A DNA stretch of 64,000 nt from Prunus persica (lineage: Eukaryota; Streptophyta; Magnoliopsida; Rosales; Rosaceae): positions 17,334,063 through 17,398,062 of the forward strand of contig NC_034016.1 of assembly GCF_000346465.2 (NCBI RefSeq), in the 5' to 3' direction. Shown in pieces: positions 22,763 to 35,571 of the stretch. A program made the translations under genes and the position numbers. The notes below the pieces were generated by a model. The model was not told where the DNA came from, made no database searches, and saw only the letters and a list, made by a program, of their open reading frames with translations. How positions within the stretch are numbered: the first letter of the stretch is position 1; each line of letters begins with the position of its first letter.

Positions 22763-25700
22763 TTTTTCAATGGCTGTAGTTCAGGCCAATAATTTACTTG
22801 AGGATCAGAGTCAGCTTGAGTCGGGCAGTTTGAGCACGCAGGAATCTGGCCCCTATGGTACTTTTATTGGTGTTTATGACGGGCATGGTGGACCAGAGAC
22901 ATCACGCTATATCAATGAACACCTCTTTCAGCATCTGAAGAGTAAGTGGATTTAGACTTTTTGATGGAATTCTGGACATTTTAAATTCCTTCAGCAAGCT
23001 TTGTTGGCTATATGGCTTTTGGTTTGAAATTATGTTAGGCGTTTATATTGGTCAGGGATTTGAAGGGCAAAAATTTACAATAGAGGGCATGGTTTAGCTA
23101 TGTGGTGCATCAGTTAGGATGTGGAACCTTGCAGAGTTGATTATTTTTTTTTAGTTTTAAAAAATGATGTCTCGGTCAAATTAAGTTGAGTATGTGCCGT
23201 AAAGGCAGGTTCAAGTCCAAGGATTTTGCATTGAATCAACAGCTAAAGGTGTAGCATATGGAATGTAAATTTTACAATTCAGTTGGTGCATATGGGCTTA
23301 GATTTATAGACAAACTCCCTGTTGTAAAATTTTAATTTCCTTGATGTGCAGGATTTAGTTCGGAGCAGCAGTCCATGTCTGTGGATGTAATACGAAAAGC
23401 ATTTCAAGCAACAGAAGAGGGTTTTCTTTCCGTAGTTACCAGGCAGTGGCCTATGAAACCGCAGATTGCAGCAGTAGGGTCATGCTGCCTTGTTGGTGTT
23501 ATATGTGGTGGAACTCTTTATATTGCTAACCTTGGTGATTCCCGTGCTGTTTTGGGGAGAGTTGTGAAGGCAACAGGGGAAGTGCTCTCTATTCAGTTGT
23601 CACAAGAGCACAATGCATGTATAGAATCTGTGAGACAGGAGCTGCAGTCTTTGCACCCTGATGATCCACATATTGTAGTTTTGAAGCATAATGTATGGCG
23701 TGTAAAGGGCCTAATACAGGTAACTCTTTTACAGTATCAGGATTGGTTATTGATTTTAGTACTTTGCAGCTATACCACTCAAATAACTCCTCTACTTTCT
23801 TTGCACCAAGACCAAGTATTTGTAAATACTTGTGTTCTGAGGTAATCTAATAGTACTATGGTGCATGCTGAAAAGTTCCTAATACTAGTGCTTTATACTT
23901 CCCTACCCCCCTTCCTCCAAGAGTATGTTGGCCTCATTTACGTTTTCAGGACGACTTTTCAGGACAACATTTGTGCTGCATTTGTTGGCTATTTTATGAT
24001 TTTATATGGGATTAAAAGCGGGATCAAGTTTTCTTCTGATGCTCTTTCCAAATTTGTCTTCCTTGCTTTCTTTGCTGAGCAAGAATGCGAAAATTCTCAA
24101 ACTAGATCTTGTACTTCCTAAAGCTATATAAACCTGCCATACTTTGAATAATCTGAAAATTTTACTCATCTAGATTGTTTCTGGCTGTGCGAGAAAGAAT
24201 AATGAAGTTCAAAGATTCATGTATTATGTATAGTGAAAATATTGTATAGTTGTTATGGTTTCACATCTTTATTACCCGTGATAGCTCTGGTAGATCATTA
24301 CTCAAATCTCGATGAATATCAGTCCGTGGAAGATATAATACAAGGTGTGCAATCACTCATAGGCGACACCTTATCATTAATGAATATAAACTCATTGATG
24401 GTACATCTTACGATGCTACACAAATGTTTCGGTTACTTTTAGTCTTGCAATTTTATGCATTATATGGTTTGGTTTGATACATTTTATCATTTTTATGCTG
24501 ACTCTGATTTTAGGAATCTTACATCTTGCAGATTTCTAGATCTATTGGCGATGTGTATTTAAAAAAGGCTGAATTTAACAGGGAGCCTTTGTATTCCAAG
24601 TTTCGTCTTCGGGACCCTATCAAAAGACCGATACTGAGCGCTGATCCTGCAATTTCAGCGATCCAATTGCAGCCGCATGATCAGTTTATCATCTTTGCAT
24701 CCGATGGGCTCTGGGAACACCTCAGCAATCAGGAAGCAGTGGACATAGTTCAAAATCATCCACGAAGTGTAAGATTTATTTCTCAATATTATACTTGTAC
24801 TCTAACAATAAAGGGATTATATTCATTAAAATAGATTAACTATTTGTATATCTGAAAGTAGAATCAGGAAGCAATTGATGAGTTAAAACTACGGCTAGTG
24901 TATGTATGACTCATATCTCCATATTTTATTTTGCTAATGAGAGAAAATATTGGGGGAGAAAATAAATTTTTGACTGCACAAACTTACCTGGTAGCTCTAA
25001 GTTGGTCTCCCATGCTAGAACTTGGATTCACAGAAATTTATGTACATTATTTTAAGATCAAAGGATTGCATTGTCATCATGATTTGTGCGTATATGACCA
25101 CCAGGAGGAGCCTTTGTATGACATGATATAGTTATGATCTGTATCAGCATGAACTGAGGATTTTCTGCAAGTTATAAAAAATTTATGATCTTTTGGTACA
25201 TTGGATTGAATGTATGCTTGTATGTATTAGAAAATTTGCCTCACGTGTCTTGCATGTAGAATCCATCTATTAGAGTGGAGCCAGTTCTGTAAATAATGCC
25301 TCCTCAGCGGATTATATGGACAAATTATGTCATCTTGTGAGATACTTGAAATGATCCTCCTATGAAGTCATTGCTTTAATTTTAGATCCCGTTGTAAGCC
25401 CATGTCTTTGTAGGATTAGGTTCGAATTCCTTTTAGATATCATGCAGCAGGCAGTGCATTTTGATACAGGGGATCATTCAACCTTGTCCCAACTGGGTTC
25501 TAAAAACCCAAAATTTCTGACTTTTCTAATTAGGCCAAGTAAATTTAGCTGGATTGGCTCTTGTGCAGCTAGACATAGCTATCATTCTATTATGTGCACG
25601 GTCCATCTAAAACCAATCATTTTCCCTTGTGTCTCCTGTGTTTGATGAATCACCAGCCTAAAATTATTTGCTGTTTCATAACTTCGGGTTTGGGGAAGAA

Positions 25701-26107
25701 ATACGAATCCGCCTCTATTCTATACTAACAATCTGTTTTATGGATGTTTTATTGAACAATGCTTTTTTATGATACGTTTCACCCAAGTCATTCGGCTATG
25801 GAAGAGAATTTAACTTTTATTTGCTAACCTCATGCAGGGAAGTGCAAAGAGGCTGGTGAAAACTGCCCTGCAAGAAGCAGCAAAAAAGAGAGAAATGAGG
25901 TATTCAGACCTGAAGAAGATTGACCGTGGGGTTCGCCGCCATTTCCATGATGACATAACCGTGATCGTTGTGTTTCTTGACTCAAACCTTGTGAGCAAGG
26001 CTACTTCGGGCAAGTGCCCAAATATATCAGTGAGAGGGGGTGGAATCAACCTGCCTCCTAATTCTCTGGCTCCTTATGCTACAGCGACGGAAGCTGGCAA
26101 TACCTGA
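22623..26107 (+). CDS. Protein phosphatase 2C, clade D (APD6-like)
   Basis: A Mg/Mn-dependent Ser/Thr phosphatase. In Arabidopsis, clade D PP2Cs dephosphorylate the plasma-membrane H+-ATPase and are inhibited by SAUR proteins. Four exons join in frame (397 aa, the usual length): 22623-22941, 23352-23719, 24532-24768, 25838-26107. PP2C metal-site motifs are all present: DGHGG (86-90), GDSRA (168-172), SDGLW (around D287) and HDDITVIVV (D346, D347). The N-terminus ([12 protein letters not shown]) and the long shared blocks [19 protein letters not shown] and [13 protein letters not shown] match my recall of At4g38520. The ATG at 22623 is chosen by family match despite upstream AUGs. Intron 3 is long (about 1.07 kb). 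The protein looks intact and active. Confidence 0.96.
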
Positions 26108-27904
26108 TCAAACGGTATCTCATGTGTGTTTTTCTGTTGTACCATTATCTTGTGTTAATACTAGGGGTAGCTTCCAAGACAGATTACAAGGAGCGGGCCT
26201 TCAATTCTTTAATGTACACTGTAACTTTAACTGGAATCTAATACTTGCATTTAGCTTCTGTGCCAACAACAAAAAGAACTGGAGAAGAGAACTTCAAGGT
26301 GACAGTAATCATAGCTATATTTCCTTGACCCTGTTCTTATCCTTTTCTTGTTTTGCTTTTTATTTCTTTTGGAATTTCAGATCTGTAAATTGTATGACAT
26401 GGCAAATTAAGTTTTTGCTTCCATTTTCTGTGCTTGTTTGTTCTCTTATTTATTTATTTCATATTTGCCCCTCACTATAATGCAACAGATATTGCAATGA
26501 TACATGACAGAAAATTGCCCACTATCATGCATTGCCATGTATTTTAACTAATCTTACGTGATAGTGCTTGGTTGGCTGGGATATCTCCACAGTAACGTTC
26601 TCGTTGCATGAAAGTCCTCATGTTTGAGATTAAGATGAAGAAAGTGCCAAAGTATGACGACATATTATTGCATGTTTTCCACCGTTAATAATCAGCTGTT
26701 CCAGAAAGCACTTTTGCTTCTCCTGCTTCCTAATTGGAAATATAGCACAATATGTTATGAGGATATGAATGAATGCTTTTGAAACATGAAGCATCTGTGG
26801 CTGCCATGTACCTGAGCTTTGATGCATTGTACATAAAACTCTGATAAAATCTGCAATCCCGGAGTTTCTGCTTTTAATTATGGGCTTTCTATAGCTGTAG
26901 CTGCTATACAATTTATACAGCTATTGTGCAATACATCTAAGTTCTAAGGTCCTGCAAGAATTTCAAAATGAATATGGAAAAAAGGGAAGTGGGGAGTTAC
27001 GAGGTGAGAGAAAGGCTCTTTTACTCTCACTTGTCATACTCATACCAGGGCATATTCTCCCACCAACTCACATACAAAAAAAACCCTTATTTTGTGTCAC
27101 CTAATTGCCATTTTTTAATCCAACCCCAGACAACCAAGGCACACCCCTCAATGCCACTACTATATACCCTTCAGGATTTGAGCTAGATAACAACTGCAAA
27201 ACACTATCCATCTCAGAAATTGTGCAAGGCCCTTGGTCGCAATCCCTCCATTAATAAGTCAAAACATTTCTTACGCGAAAAAACTAAAAATAGTTTGATC
27301 TGTTTTCTACTTTGATCTTTGTTATTATTTTGGTTATTTTCACTGTGTAGTTTTGTTTATAAATGAATCAAGCCCTACAAATGTAACAAATTTGAAGACA
27401 GAAATACCGTGACGTGTAGTAGTTGTATATTGTCACATCAAATTTCTTCCTGTAATTTACGATTAAAGTTTGATTAGAAGTCAAACTATAATTATATGAT
27501 TAAGATTGTCAAAACTAAAATGATGGAGACTAAAATGAAAATTGAGTTAAATTAAGAAGCTTCCTCATGCTAACCTCACTTCCCCCACTTGCAAAATGTC
27601 AAAGGCAAGTATTGTTACTTAAATAATAGTAACAGAAAATTCCCGATGCTTGGTACATATAATCTGATTAGGTTTTGGGCCAGATTTGACTAGTGGGAAG
27701 ACACTGTGTGTGATTCTGTGAATAGCATGTGGCAAGTCTCTGATTATTTGGTTGGAAATAAAATAGTTAAAAGGTTTTACATGTTCAAAGACCAGGGCAA
27801 ACTTTGATGCACTCCCTAGATCCTCGGCTGTCATTCTCACATGCCTCTCCAATTCTTTTTATAATACTACGCAGTCAAATGTTATGATGAAACTATTACT
27901 CTTG
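26108..27904. other. PP2C 3'UTR and intergenic DNA
   Basis: The first few hundred bases are T-rich and presumably 3'UTR. No further gene is recognised. Open frames such as 26040-26480 only extend across the PP2C stop in another frame. Confidence 0.5.
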
Positions 27905-28211
27905 TTTGGATGAGGAAAAATAATTTCAAATTTAGTTAAAAGTTGGGAATTTAAGAGGAGAAATTGACAATTCACTTATTTGGCAACTTAAGCTTGAAAT
28001 TTATTAAATGACGTGAAAATTGGAGCATCAAATTTTTGAGTTTAATTTCTTCCAAAATAAGCGTCATTTCACAATTTTCATAGTGTCATTTATAAAATTC
28101 GTCATTCATAAATCCAAACACTGAAATCTTCAATTGCAAGAAATTGAAATTATAGAAATATAAATTCTGTCATTTTAGAATTTTATGTAATTTTCAATTC
28201 CTTCATCCAAA
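27905..28211. repeat. MITE-like repeat, copy 1
   Basis: The outer ends are short inverted repeats, TTTGGATGAGG at left and its near complement CTTCATCCAAA at right. The interior contains GAGGAGAAATTGACAATTC and TGCGTCATTTCACAATTT-type blocks. The same interior recurs at 63.79-64.0 kb with scattered differences, so this is a dispersed family. No coding capacity and no clear target duplication were found. Confidence 0.55.
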
Positions 28212-30090
28212 TAAAAGGTTAATAACAAATTGACAATGTAGTATAAATTATAAACATAATTAAGTGGTAATTCATGTTTGTAAGTATTATTGCTATTTTG
28301 ATATCTATGCAATACTAATAATCGAATCCCTATTTAACTTTTTTTTAAAGAATATTTATATTGAGAAGAGTAATAATATACTAAACTTACACACACTACA
28401 CATATGCTAAAACTCGAACCCAGGATCTTGCTTGAGGGAGCAATTACTCCAAATTACTACATTAGTTAGTCATTTGCTATTTAACTTTGTTTTAGATGTT
28501 CGTATATGTACATGTAATTGATAATTGTGACGGGTATGAAATTAATTTCAAAACTAATACGTTGAAAACTAATAATTGTTTACCTCATTTGCTTAAGTTG
28601 TACTTAGAACAATCATCTGCATATGAGTAATTGTAAGTCGTTATCATGTTTTACCCTAGTGCACCCTAAGTAGTAATCCTTAACACATTTATTTATAAAT
28701 TTTGAAGAAAGCATATGAAGTTAATGACCTGCAAAGTTCATATGGAACTCAGATCAGATCTAGCAGAGGTACTCATTTCACAATGGTACCACGCACCTGG
28801 TTCCCAAATGGGCCAAACAGAAAACTTCTTTTTGCTTTATGTCACTCTCAGACCAGAGAACTTCAAATTCTTGCAAAATCCAAGTGCCATTTCCATGGAT
28901 TTCACTTGCTGGGTAGACAATTTCGAAGGGATAGATTTGTCTTTATGGGAAAGACGATGACAGTTGAGACTTTTCACTACAGTAAAACCCCATGCTTGAC
29001 TGTTAATTTAGGGAGGTTCTGTTCCTACCAATGGAAATGTCTATTTCAACGACCAATTAATGAGCTTCTTTCATTGTTTTTAGGTTATTTTCCTATTAAC
29101 TGTTTTAAACAATATTTAATTGTTTCAAATTTGTATGAAGAATGGGAATAGAATACTGTCATGTTGATTGGTTAGTATATTTGTATTCGTACGTTGTTGT
29201 ATTTGTACTGATCTTTGTGGTTGACCTGACGGCTTAAATTATAAATGTAATTTTTGAACTTCGGAAAAAAAAAAAACCTGTTATTTTTGTTTTGCAAGGC
29301 TAGACCAGCATGAATATCAACTTTTGTTTAGCTTTAATGAAAACTTTAAATATGAAAACTTCAGACACTATCATTTTAGGTAAACTTGATAATAAGAAGA
29401 AAAGAAACTCTCAAGTTCCCATTCACTCTTCCAAACTCTCCCTAACGTTCTGAACAAATTAGAATTTATGATGACATGTCTCTTTTTATATTATAAAATC
29501 AGATTGAAAACAACAAGGACTCCCAAGACAAGACAAAGAGACTCTGGTTTCTGCAGTGGTGACCACCCCTTTACCAGTTATTTACTGAGTTTGACTCCTC
29601 TTTTTACTCACTAGCCTGTCACTCTAGCTCTAGGTGTGTGTGTGTTTGTCATCCTCTAAAACCTCAATGTTTAATTGTTGTAAACTTTTTTTATTTTTCT
29701 TTGATTTAATTATTTATTTAGTTAAGGTCTTGTGGGAGAAAAAGAAGTCGCTGGCTGAATGGTTTTACTATCAGAAAAATTTGTGTGAAAGATGTATAAT
29801 ATTATTTTGCTATTTTCTGTTAATCAGATTGCCACATAAAATAATTATTACTTGTAACATACTGTTATTGACCGAAAATAGCAAAACAACGCTACCCTGT
29901 TTCATATAAGTGTTTAATTGTTCCAAATTTTTTATTTTTCTTTAATTAGTTATTTATTAAGGTCTTGTGAAGTTGCCCCAAGTCTTGTTAAGAAATATTA
30001 AAAATGGCTGAATGGGTTTACTGTTGATATATGCAATGCCAAGTTGCCAACTAATTGAGCTCAAATTACCAAATAAAAGACAGGAACTCT
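28212..30090. other. Intergenic DNA upstream of the DUF630/DUF632 gene
   Basis: AT-rich sequence. A GC-richer block at about 28,700-29,150 is open in two plus-strand frames, but neither shows a known motif nor clear coding bias. It could be a decayed gene or transposon piece and is left unassigned. CT-rich promoter-like sequence begins near 30,090. Confidence 0.4.
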
Positions 30091-30092
30091 CT

Positions 30093-30094
<2 letters not shown>

Positions 30095-30129
<35 letters not shown>
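30095..30129. repeat. (CT)n microsatellite in the promoter/leader of the DUF630/DUF632 gene
   Basis: A run of about 17 CT units, with shorter CT runs at about 30,195 and 30,405. CT runs at transcript starts are common in plant genes. A donor (TTCAG|GTAAGC) at about 30,573 and an acceptor (ACTTTAG) at about 30,739 suggest a short leader intron just before the ATG. Confidence 0.85.
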
Positions 30130-30134
<5 letters not shown>

Positions 30135-30750
30135 AGCCCCTACCTTCTTTCCCTCCTAGGGTTCTGCCTGGCATTTACTCTGTCATCTACTTGCTCTCTC
30201 TCTCTCTCTGCATACATGTGGTTAACTAATCGTGAGTGGGTTAAGGTTAACTGGTTAAGAGGACTGGATGAGATAAAAATCTCTCCTAGAAAGTAGAAAC
30301 CTGTCTGTTGAACGGTGCTTTTAAGCAGAAAAGTATTTTCTTCCCAAAGAACAAAATAAAATAAAATAAAATAAGGCACTCTGCTGCAGCATATATCTGT
30401 GCAATCTCTCTCTCTCTCTCTGTGTTTGTGTGAGAGGCTGTGATCAAGGCACTGTGCTAAGAGATGAACTGGGTTATGGCTTTCAGAGAGCTGCATTTCT
30501 AGTTGAGATGGGTTGCTCTGAAACTTCTACAAAAGCTATATTTTTAACTTTATTTCTATAAACCCCAGTTCAGGTAAGCACATTCTCCATATGGGCAAAA
30601 CCCCACCTCCTTTTTATCAGAAGAAAATACACAGATTCCTCCAAAAAACCACCTTTCTCACTTTAACCCATTTTTATCTCCTAAAAGCAGCCTCAAGCCC
30701 CTCAAGACCTATTGTAGTGAGACAAGCTTCCAACTTTAGCAAGAGAAGTG

Positions 30751-33700
30751 ATGGGGGGATGTGTTGCCTCTAAGCTAGAGGAAGAAGGAGTAGTAACCAT
30801 CTGTAGAGAGAGGAAACGCCAGCTGAAGTTAGCAGTGGAGAAAAGATGTGCTCTTGCAGAGGCACATTGTAAGTATTGTCATGCTTTATATGCAGTAGCT
30901 GCAGCCGTAGACCTCTTTGTTGCAGGCTACTCTTCTCCTCCTTCACCTTTCCTCATCACATTTTCGCCACACTCTCCTCCTCCTCCTCCTCCTCCAATCA
31001 CTGAAAATGTGATAACCAACCCAATGTTCCTTCAGCAAAGGCCATCTGAGTCAACCCATGAAGCCATTACCTGTGCTTCATGTGCTTCTTCAACATCCTC
31101 AGAGTACTCTGAGGAAGAGAGAGAGGAGGAAGAAGAAGAAGTAAAAGAAGAAAAAGCAGGGGAGAGAGAAGAACAGGCTTGTGGGTACTTTTATATGCAA
31201 ATGCCACCATCAATGCCATCTCCTCAGAGAGATTTTGGATGGGATTTCTTTAACCCTTTTGACGCCGTGAGGCCGGAGATTATAAGCAGTTACAGGCGGA
31301 GCTCTGATGATGATTTGAGGGTGGTGAGGGAAGAGGAAGGGATACCTGAGCTAGAAGAGGAAGGGGTTCCTGAGCTAGGAAAGGAAGGGGATAGAGAAAA
31401 AGAGCAAGAAAAGAAGGTAATGGTGGTAGAAGAAAATGTTGATGCGGAGCAAGAAAGTGCAGGTGAGGTGGTGAAGGTAGTTGATGAAGCTAATGTCAGC
31501 CATGGAGAGCATAAAGGACTTGCTGTTGTTGAGACACCAGCTGAAGGAAGGGAGCTATTGGAATCATTGAGGGACATTGTTGACCTTTTTACTAGGGCTT
31601 GTGATTCTGCAAAGGATGTGTCTAGGATGTTAGAGGCTAACAAAGTGCAATTGCAGTCTGGTTTGGAGGAAATAAAAGGTAGGTCTTTGTTTTCTTTTCA
31701 CAACTTGAAATTTAACCGCATTTTTTTATTGCCATTTTTATGGGATGAATTCCCTTTCTGTATGAACTATGCATGAGTTCTGTTGTCTGTTACAGCACAA
31801 TTTTAAGCTGATCTGCGGAGTGTTTGGTGATAAATTTGGGTGGCATAATTAATTTGTTGTTTTGGATCTTGACCCTTCTGTGTATTTCTTTTGTCTTCTC
31901 GTATTACTTTGCATGTGCCCTGTTTTGTAGGCTGGAATTTTGATTTCAGAAGATAAAGATATTTGTTCTTATTCTGGTCCACATGAGTCTTGGTTTCATT
32001 TGTTTGTGCAAATTTTTTCTTCAAATTCTTAGTTTTTCCTTTCGGGCATTCTTTTCTTTTACAATTTGATAGAAGCGTAGGGGCTTTCTTTTCTTCATGA
32101 AGTTTACATTTTTCTCCAAATTTTTGTCTGAATGATCTTCATTATGCATTCACTTTGTAGATCTGTTTGTAGCTGCATAGATTTCTTTCAACTTTATTGA
32201 ACTAATAGAGAGAATGCCTAAACAATTCCCAATGGTGGGGCTCATTTAGTTTTTATGTTTGTTTAACAGAGATTGTATTGTTCTGTTTAAACTTTTTCCA
32301 TGACTTGGTTTTTACATATATACCCAAGTCCTATTTCCAAATTGTTCCAGACTAAACAAGGATATGGTTTGGTGGACCTCAGTTTCATTTTCTTTTCTCA
32401 AAAAGTTGGAATATTCTTGCAAATGTGGATCATCTTCTTTTTCAAATGAGAGGTCTAACACTTTTAATGCTCTCTATCTGTTTTGATGTTATTGGTCTCT
32501 TACTATATTTCCATCTCCATATAACATTTATAGTTCTTCACTGACCCTATTTTAATTCAGAGAACTCAACAAAGCTAATTCAAGCTATAGCATGGCATCA
32601 ATCGACGTCATCATCCAAGCTTTCATCATGTAAGAGTCTCGTATCGTCTAGCTCCAAGAGTTCTTCAACATGGACAGAATTTAAGAATGATCTTTTTGAT
32701 GATTATGGAGGAATGGATTCAGGAAGTCATGCGCTTACTCTAGGAAGGTTATATGCTTGGGAAAAGAAGCTCTATGAAGAAGTTAAGGTAAGCTATTTTT
32801 GCTGAAAACAGTCTCCCTGAGTCTGACTAACCCAGCACATGTTTCCTTTTCACCAAGCTATAAACTTGAGTTGCAAGCAAAGAACGGACAACACAAATAC
32901 TTAAACTAATTTGTTATTTTTACTAATGTGGTCTGAGTATTTGACATTTACATTGCCTTTAGGCTGGAGATATCACACGGAAACTATATGAGAGAAAATG
33001 CTCGCGACTTAAGCACCAGGATATAGGAGACGATGACGCCATGGACAAAACTCGAGCTGCAGTAAAAGATTTATATGCTAGAATCCTGGTTGCAATTCGG
33101 AGTGCTGAGTCAATCTCCAAGAGAATCCAGATACTGAGAGATGAAGAGCTGCAGCCCCAAATTGTTGAGTTGTTGAAAGGGTATGGAAGTTAACAGATAG
33201 AACTTAAGCAGTCCTCCAAATTACTTTCACTGTGGGTTTCATCAGTTTTCGTTTTCCTTGTATCTTGTGCAGCTTAATGCGCACCTGGAAAATTATGTTG
33301 GAATGTCATGAAACCCAAAACAAGATTCTTTTTGATGTGAAATCTTTTGCCGGCTCCACGTATGGAAAGTTCAGCAACAACTCTCACAGGCGAGCAACAC
33401 TTCAGCTTCAGGTCGAGCTTCAGAATTGGCATGAATGCTTTAAGGAGTATGTTGCAGCACAAAAAGCATATGTCGAAACTCTCCATGGTTGGCTGACCAA
33501 GTTCGTGGTCCCTAAAGAGGAATTCTACTCTAGGAGCAGTTCAGCTGTGCCATATGGGGTCAATGGTCCACCATTGCTTGTGATTTGCCGTGATTGGTTG
33601 GTTTCTGTGAATAAATTACCGGATAGGGCGGTCACCATTGCCTTGAAAAGCTTCGCAAAGGACGTGAGGGCTCTGTCTCTTCAGCAAGGGGAAGAACAGC

Positions 33701-34110
33701 AACAAAAAAGGAAAGTTGACAGCCTAGCAAAAGAGCTCGACCGGAGAATTCTATCATTCCAGAAGACAGAGAGCAGGCTTCTTGAGCCAAATCTTACAGA
33801 ACACAAATGCGAGTCAGATATGGAACGACAGAGTGAGTCCTTGACAGAGAAGAAGGAGCAGCTAGACATGTTCAGAAGAAAGCTGGACGTGGAGAGGGAA
33901 AAACACCAAAATTACATGAAAGAAACTCAAAGAATCACATTGAATGGATTTCAAAATGGGTTTTGTGCAGTTTTTGAGTCCTTGTCCGAGTTCTCCAAGG
34001 CTTCTCAAAAAATGTACAATGAACTAGTTACTTGCAGTGAAAATGCAGAAAAAGTTGGGAACCCAGCGTATATAGAAGGCACAAAGCATGAAGAAAATAG
34101 CAGCAGGTGA
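30751..34110 (+). CDS. DUF630/DUF632 protein (NRG2-like family)
   Basis: The family includes plant regulators of nitrate signalling (NRG2) and leaf rolling (REL2). The biochemical role is not established. Four exons join in frame (736 aa): 30751-31678, 32561-32787, 32963-33180, 33273-34110. The start MGGCVASKLEEE leaves Gly2 and Cys4 for possible myristoylation and palmitoylation, as expected in this family. Residues 1-60 form DUF630 (CRERKRQLKLAVEKRCALAE). A Pro-rich stretch (SPPPPPPP) and an acidic Glu-rich region follow. DUF632 begins with the helical segment after ENSTKLIQAIAWHQS and continues through LGRLYAWEKKLYEEVK to the SKMW-like LMRTWKIMLECHETQ part. The C-terminus is coiled-coil-like (heptads in ESLTEKKEQLDMFRRKLDVE). 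Position 30748 (GTG) is not a start; ATG 30751 is. Confidence 0.93.
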
Positions 34111-35571
34111 CATATGGGCTTTGAGAATTTGGAACTGTGGATTGTATTTGTATATATATTGTGTCAAAGCCGCTCGCTGAGACACAATTATTTTAAGTTT
34201 CTAGGGTTGGTCTTGTATTGTAGCAACGAATTGTTAAATGTTGCTATAATTAGTTGTTATGATTGGTATCTGCAACTCTCATGGTAGACTTCTTTGTTTC
34301 CAAATGAACAGAACTTTCTCCATGGTTTCATACAGTTCTGACTCCTGAGCACATTAAAATTGCATCACCTCGGATGGTTGTGGCGTGTGACTGATTTAGG
34401 GCCGATGCATGTGAGTTTCACAATATACAGTTTTGACTTCTAGAACATCAAAATTGCATCATGGTTGCGGAGGTTTACACACAAGGAACGTGATTCCCCT
34501 TGCTAAACCCACATGCATCTACTTGTCAGAAACCATCCAACCGCATTCGAACAACGTACCTCAGCACTCTTGTAAGAATTTCAGAAAGGCACTGACTTGT
34601 CGTCACATGTAAATTTAAGGGCTGTGCCCATCATTCCCACTGTAAAAGCAAAAGCAAATCGTGCAAAATTGGACAAAAAGATGGAGCTGCCTACGCCTAC
34701 GCATCTTTTCATGCTCCTCAAGATTGGTTATTACAATTCAAATATCTTCCCCGTCCTATTCATGGCTCCAAGTTTGACAATAATTATGCAAAAATTATTC
34801 ATTTTGTAGAATTACGGTTTCCTAACTCGATAAACAACCCACTAAAAGCCAATGAATCAAACTTGTCCCACGATTCTACTCCACCAAGGGCCCATGGGCT
34901 TCAATTCCTTGGCTTTCAATTCAGCCACGAGTTCCCTTGTTGGCCACAGACGTCAAGCTCAGAGATCTACCAAGCAATCAACACACTACCTTCCATCACC
35001 ATCCTTTTTATTCAACTCTCAGTATAAGCGAATTACTTTTTACAAGAGTAGATTTTAGGAAACTCAGGTTTATCACAATGTCTATGGAGTGCCATTAACA
35101 TTCTGGTTTTTCTTTTTTGTCAATAAACATTCTGGTTAGACGGAATCGACAAAGGCTCATACAGGCACATAACAAGCACTTGGCAGGAGAATTGGAAGCT
35201 ATATCTGATCTCATGAGTTGGAGAATGGGAGAGTTCGGAAACCACATTTAGAGCTTTCAACTTCTGAACTCCAAAAAGTAGGGACCTAAGGATACAAAAT
35301 AACATAGAAATAAAGTTCTTAAACCCCGAAGGGTTGGAAATAGCAACTCCCGGATCCGAATAGAAAAGAGGGAAAGGATGAAGGAGAAACAGGTAAGGGA
35401 AAGCGAGAGAGAGAGAGTGTGTGTGGGCGAGTAAGTGAACGATAAGTTCCACTACTTTCTATTGTTAGTTTTGTACATGTAATGATACACATCCTAAAAA
35501 AAAAGCATGGGTATGATCATGCCAACGAATAATTACAGATTTCACATATAAGTCGTGGGTACAATGCTCCT
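34111..35571. other. Tail-to-tail intergenic region
   Basis: It lies between two convergent genes. There is one diverged direct repeat with a period of about 95 nt (CAGTTYTGACTYCT ... AAAATTGCATCA at about 34,332 and 34,427). A GA/GT run lies at about 35,405-35,425. No gene is recognised; part is 3'UTR of both neighbours. Confidence 0.45.

Noticed and set aside
28340..28480. Possible SINE or tRNA-like patch
   Set aside because: Only a weak B-box-like match (CTCGAACCC) with no paired A box in the right place.
28702..29151. 149-codon plus-strand open frame
   Set aside because: Two overlapping frames are open in the same block, neither has a recognisable motif, and composition is not convincing as coding. 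Left as unassigned intergenic DNA.
35120..35452. 110-codon minus-strand frame just downstream of the CPP1-like stop
   Set aside because: It contains a GA/GT repeat translated as Leu/Ser and lies in the expected 3'UTR; no family match.
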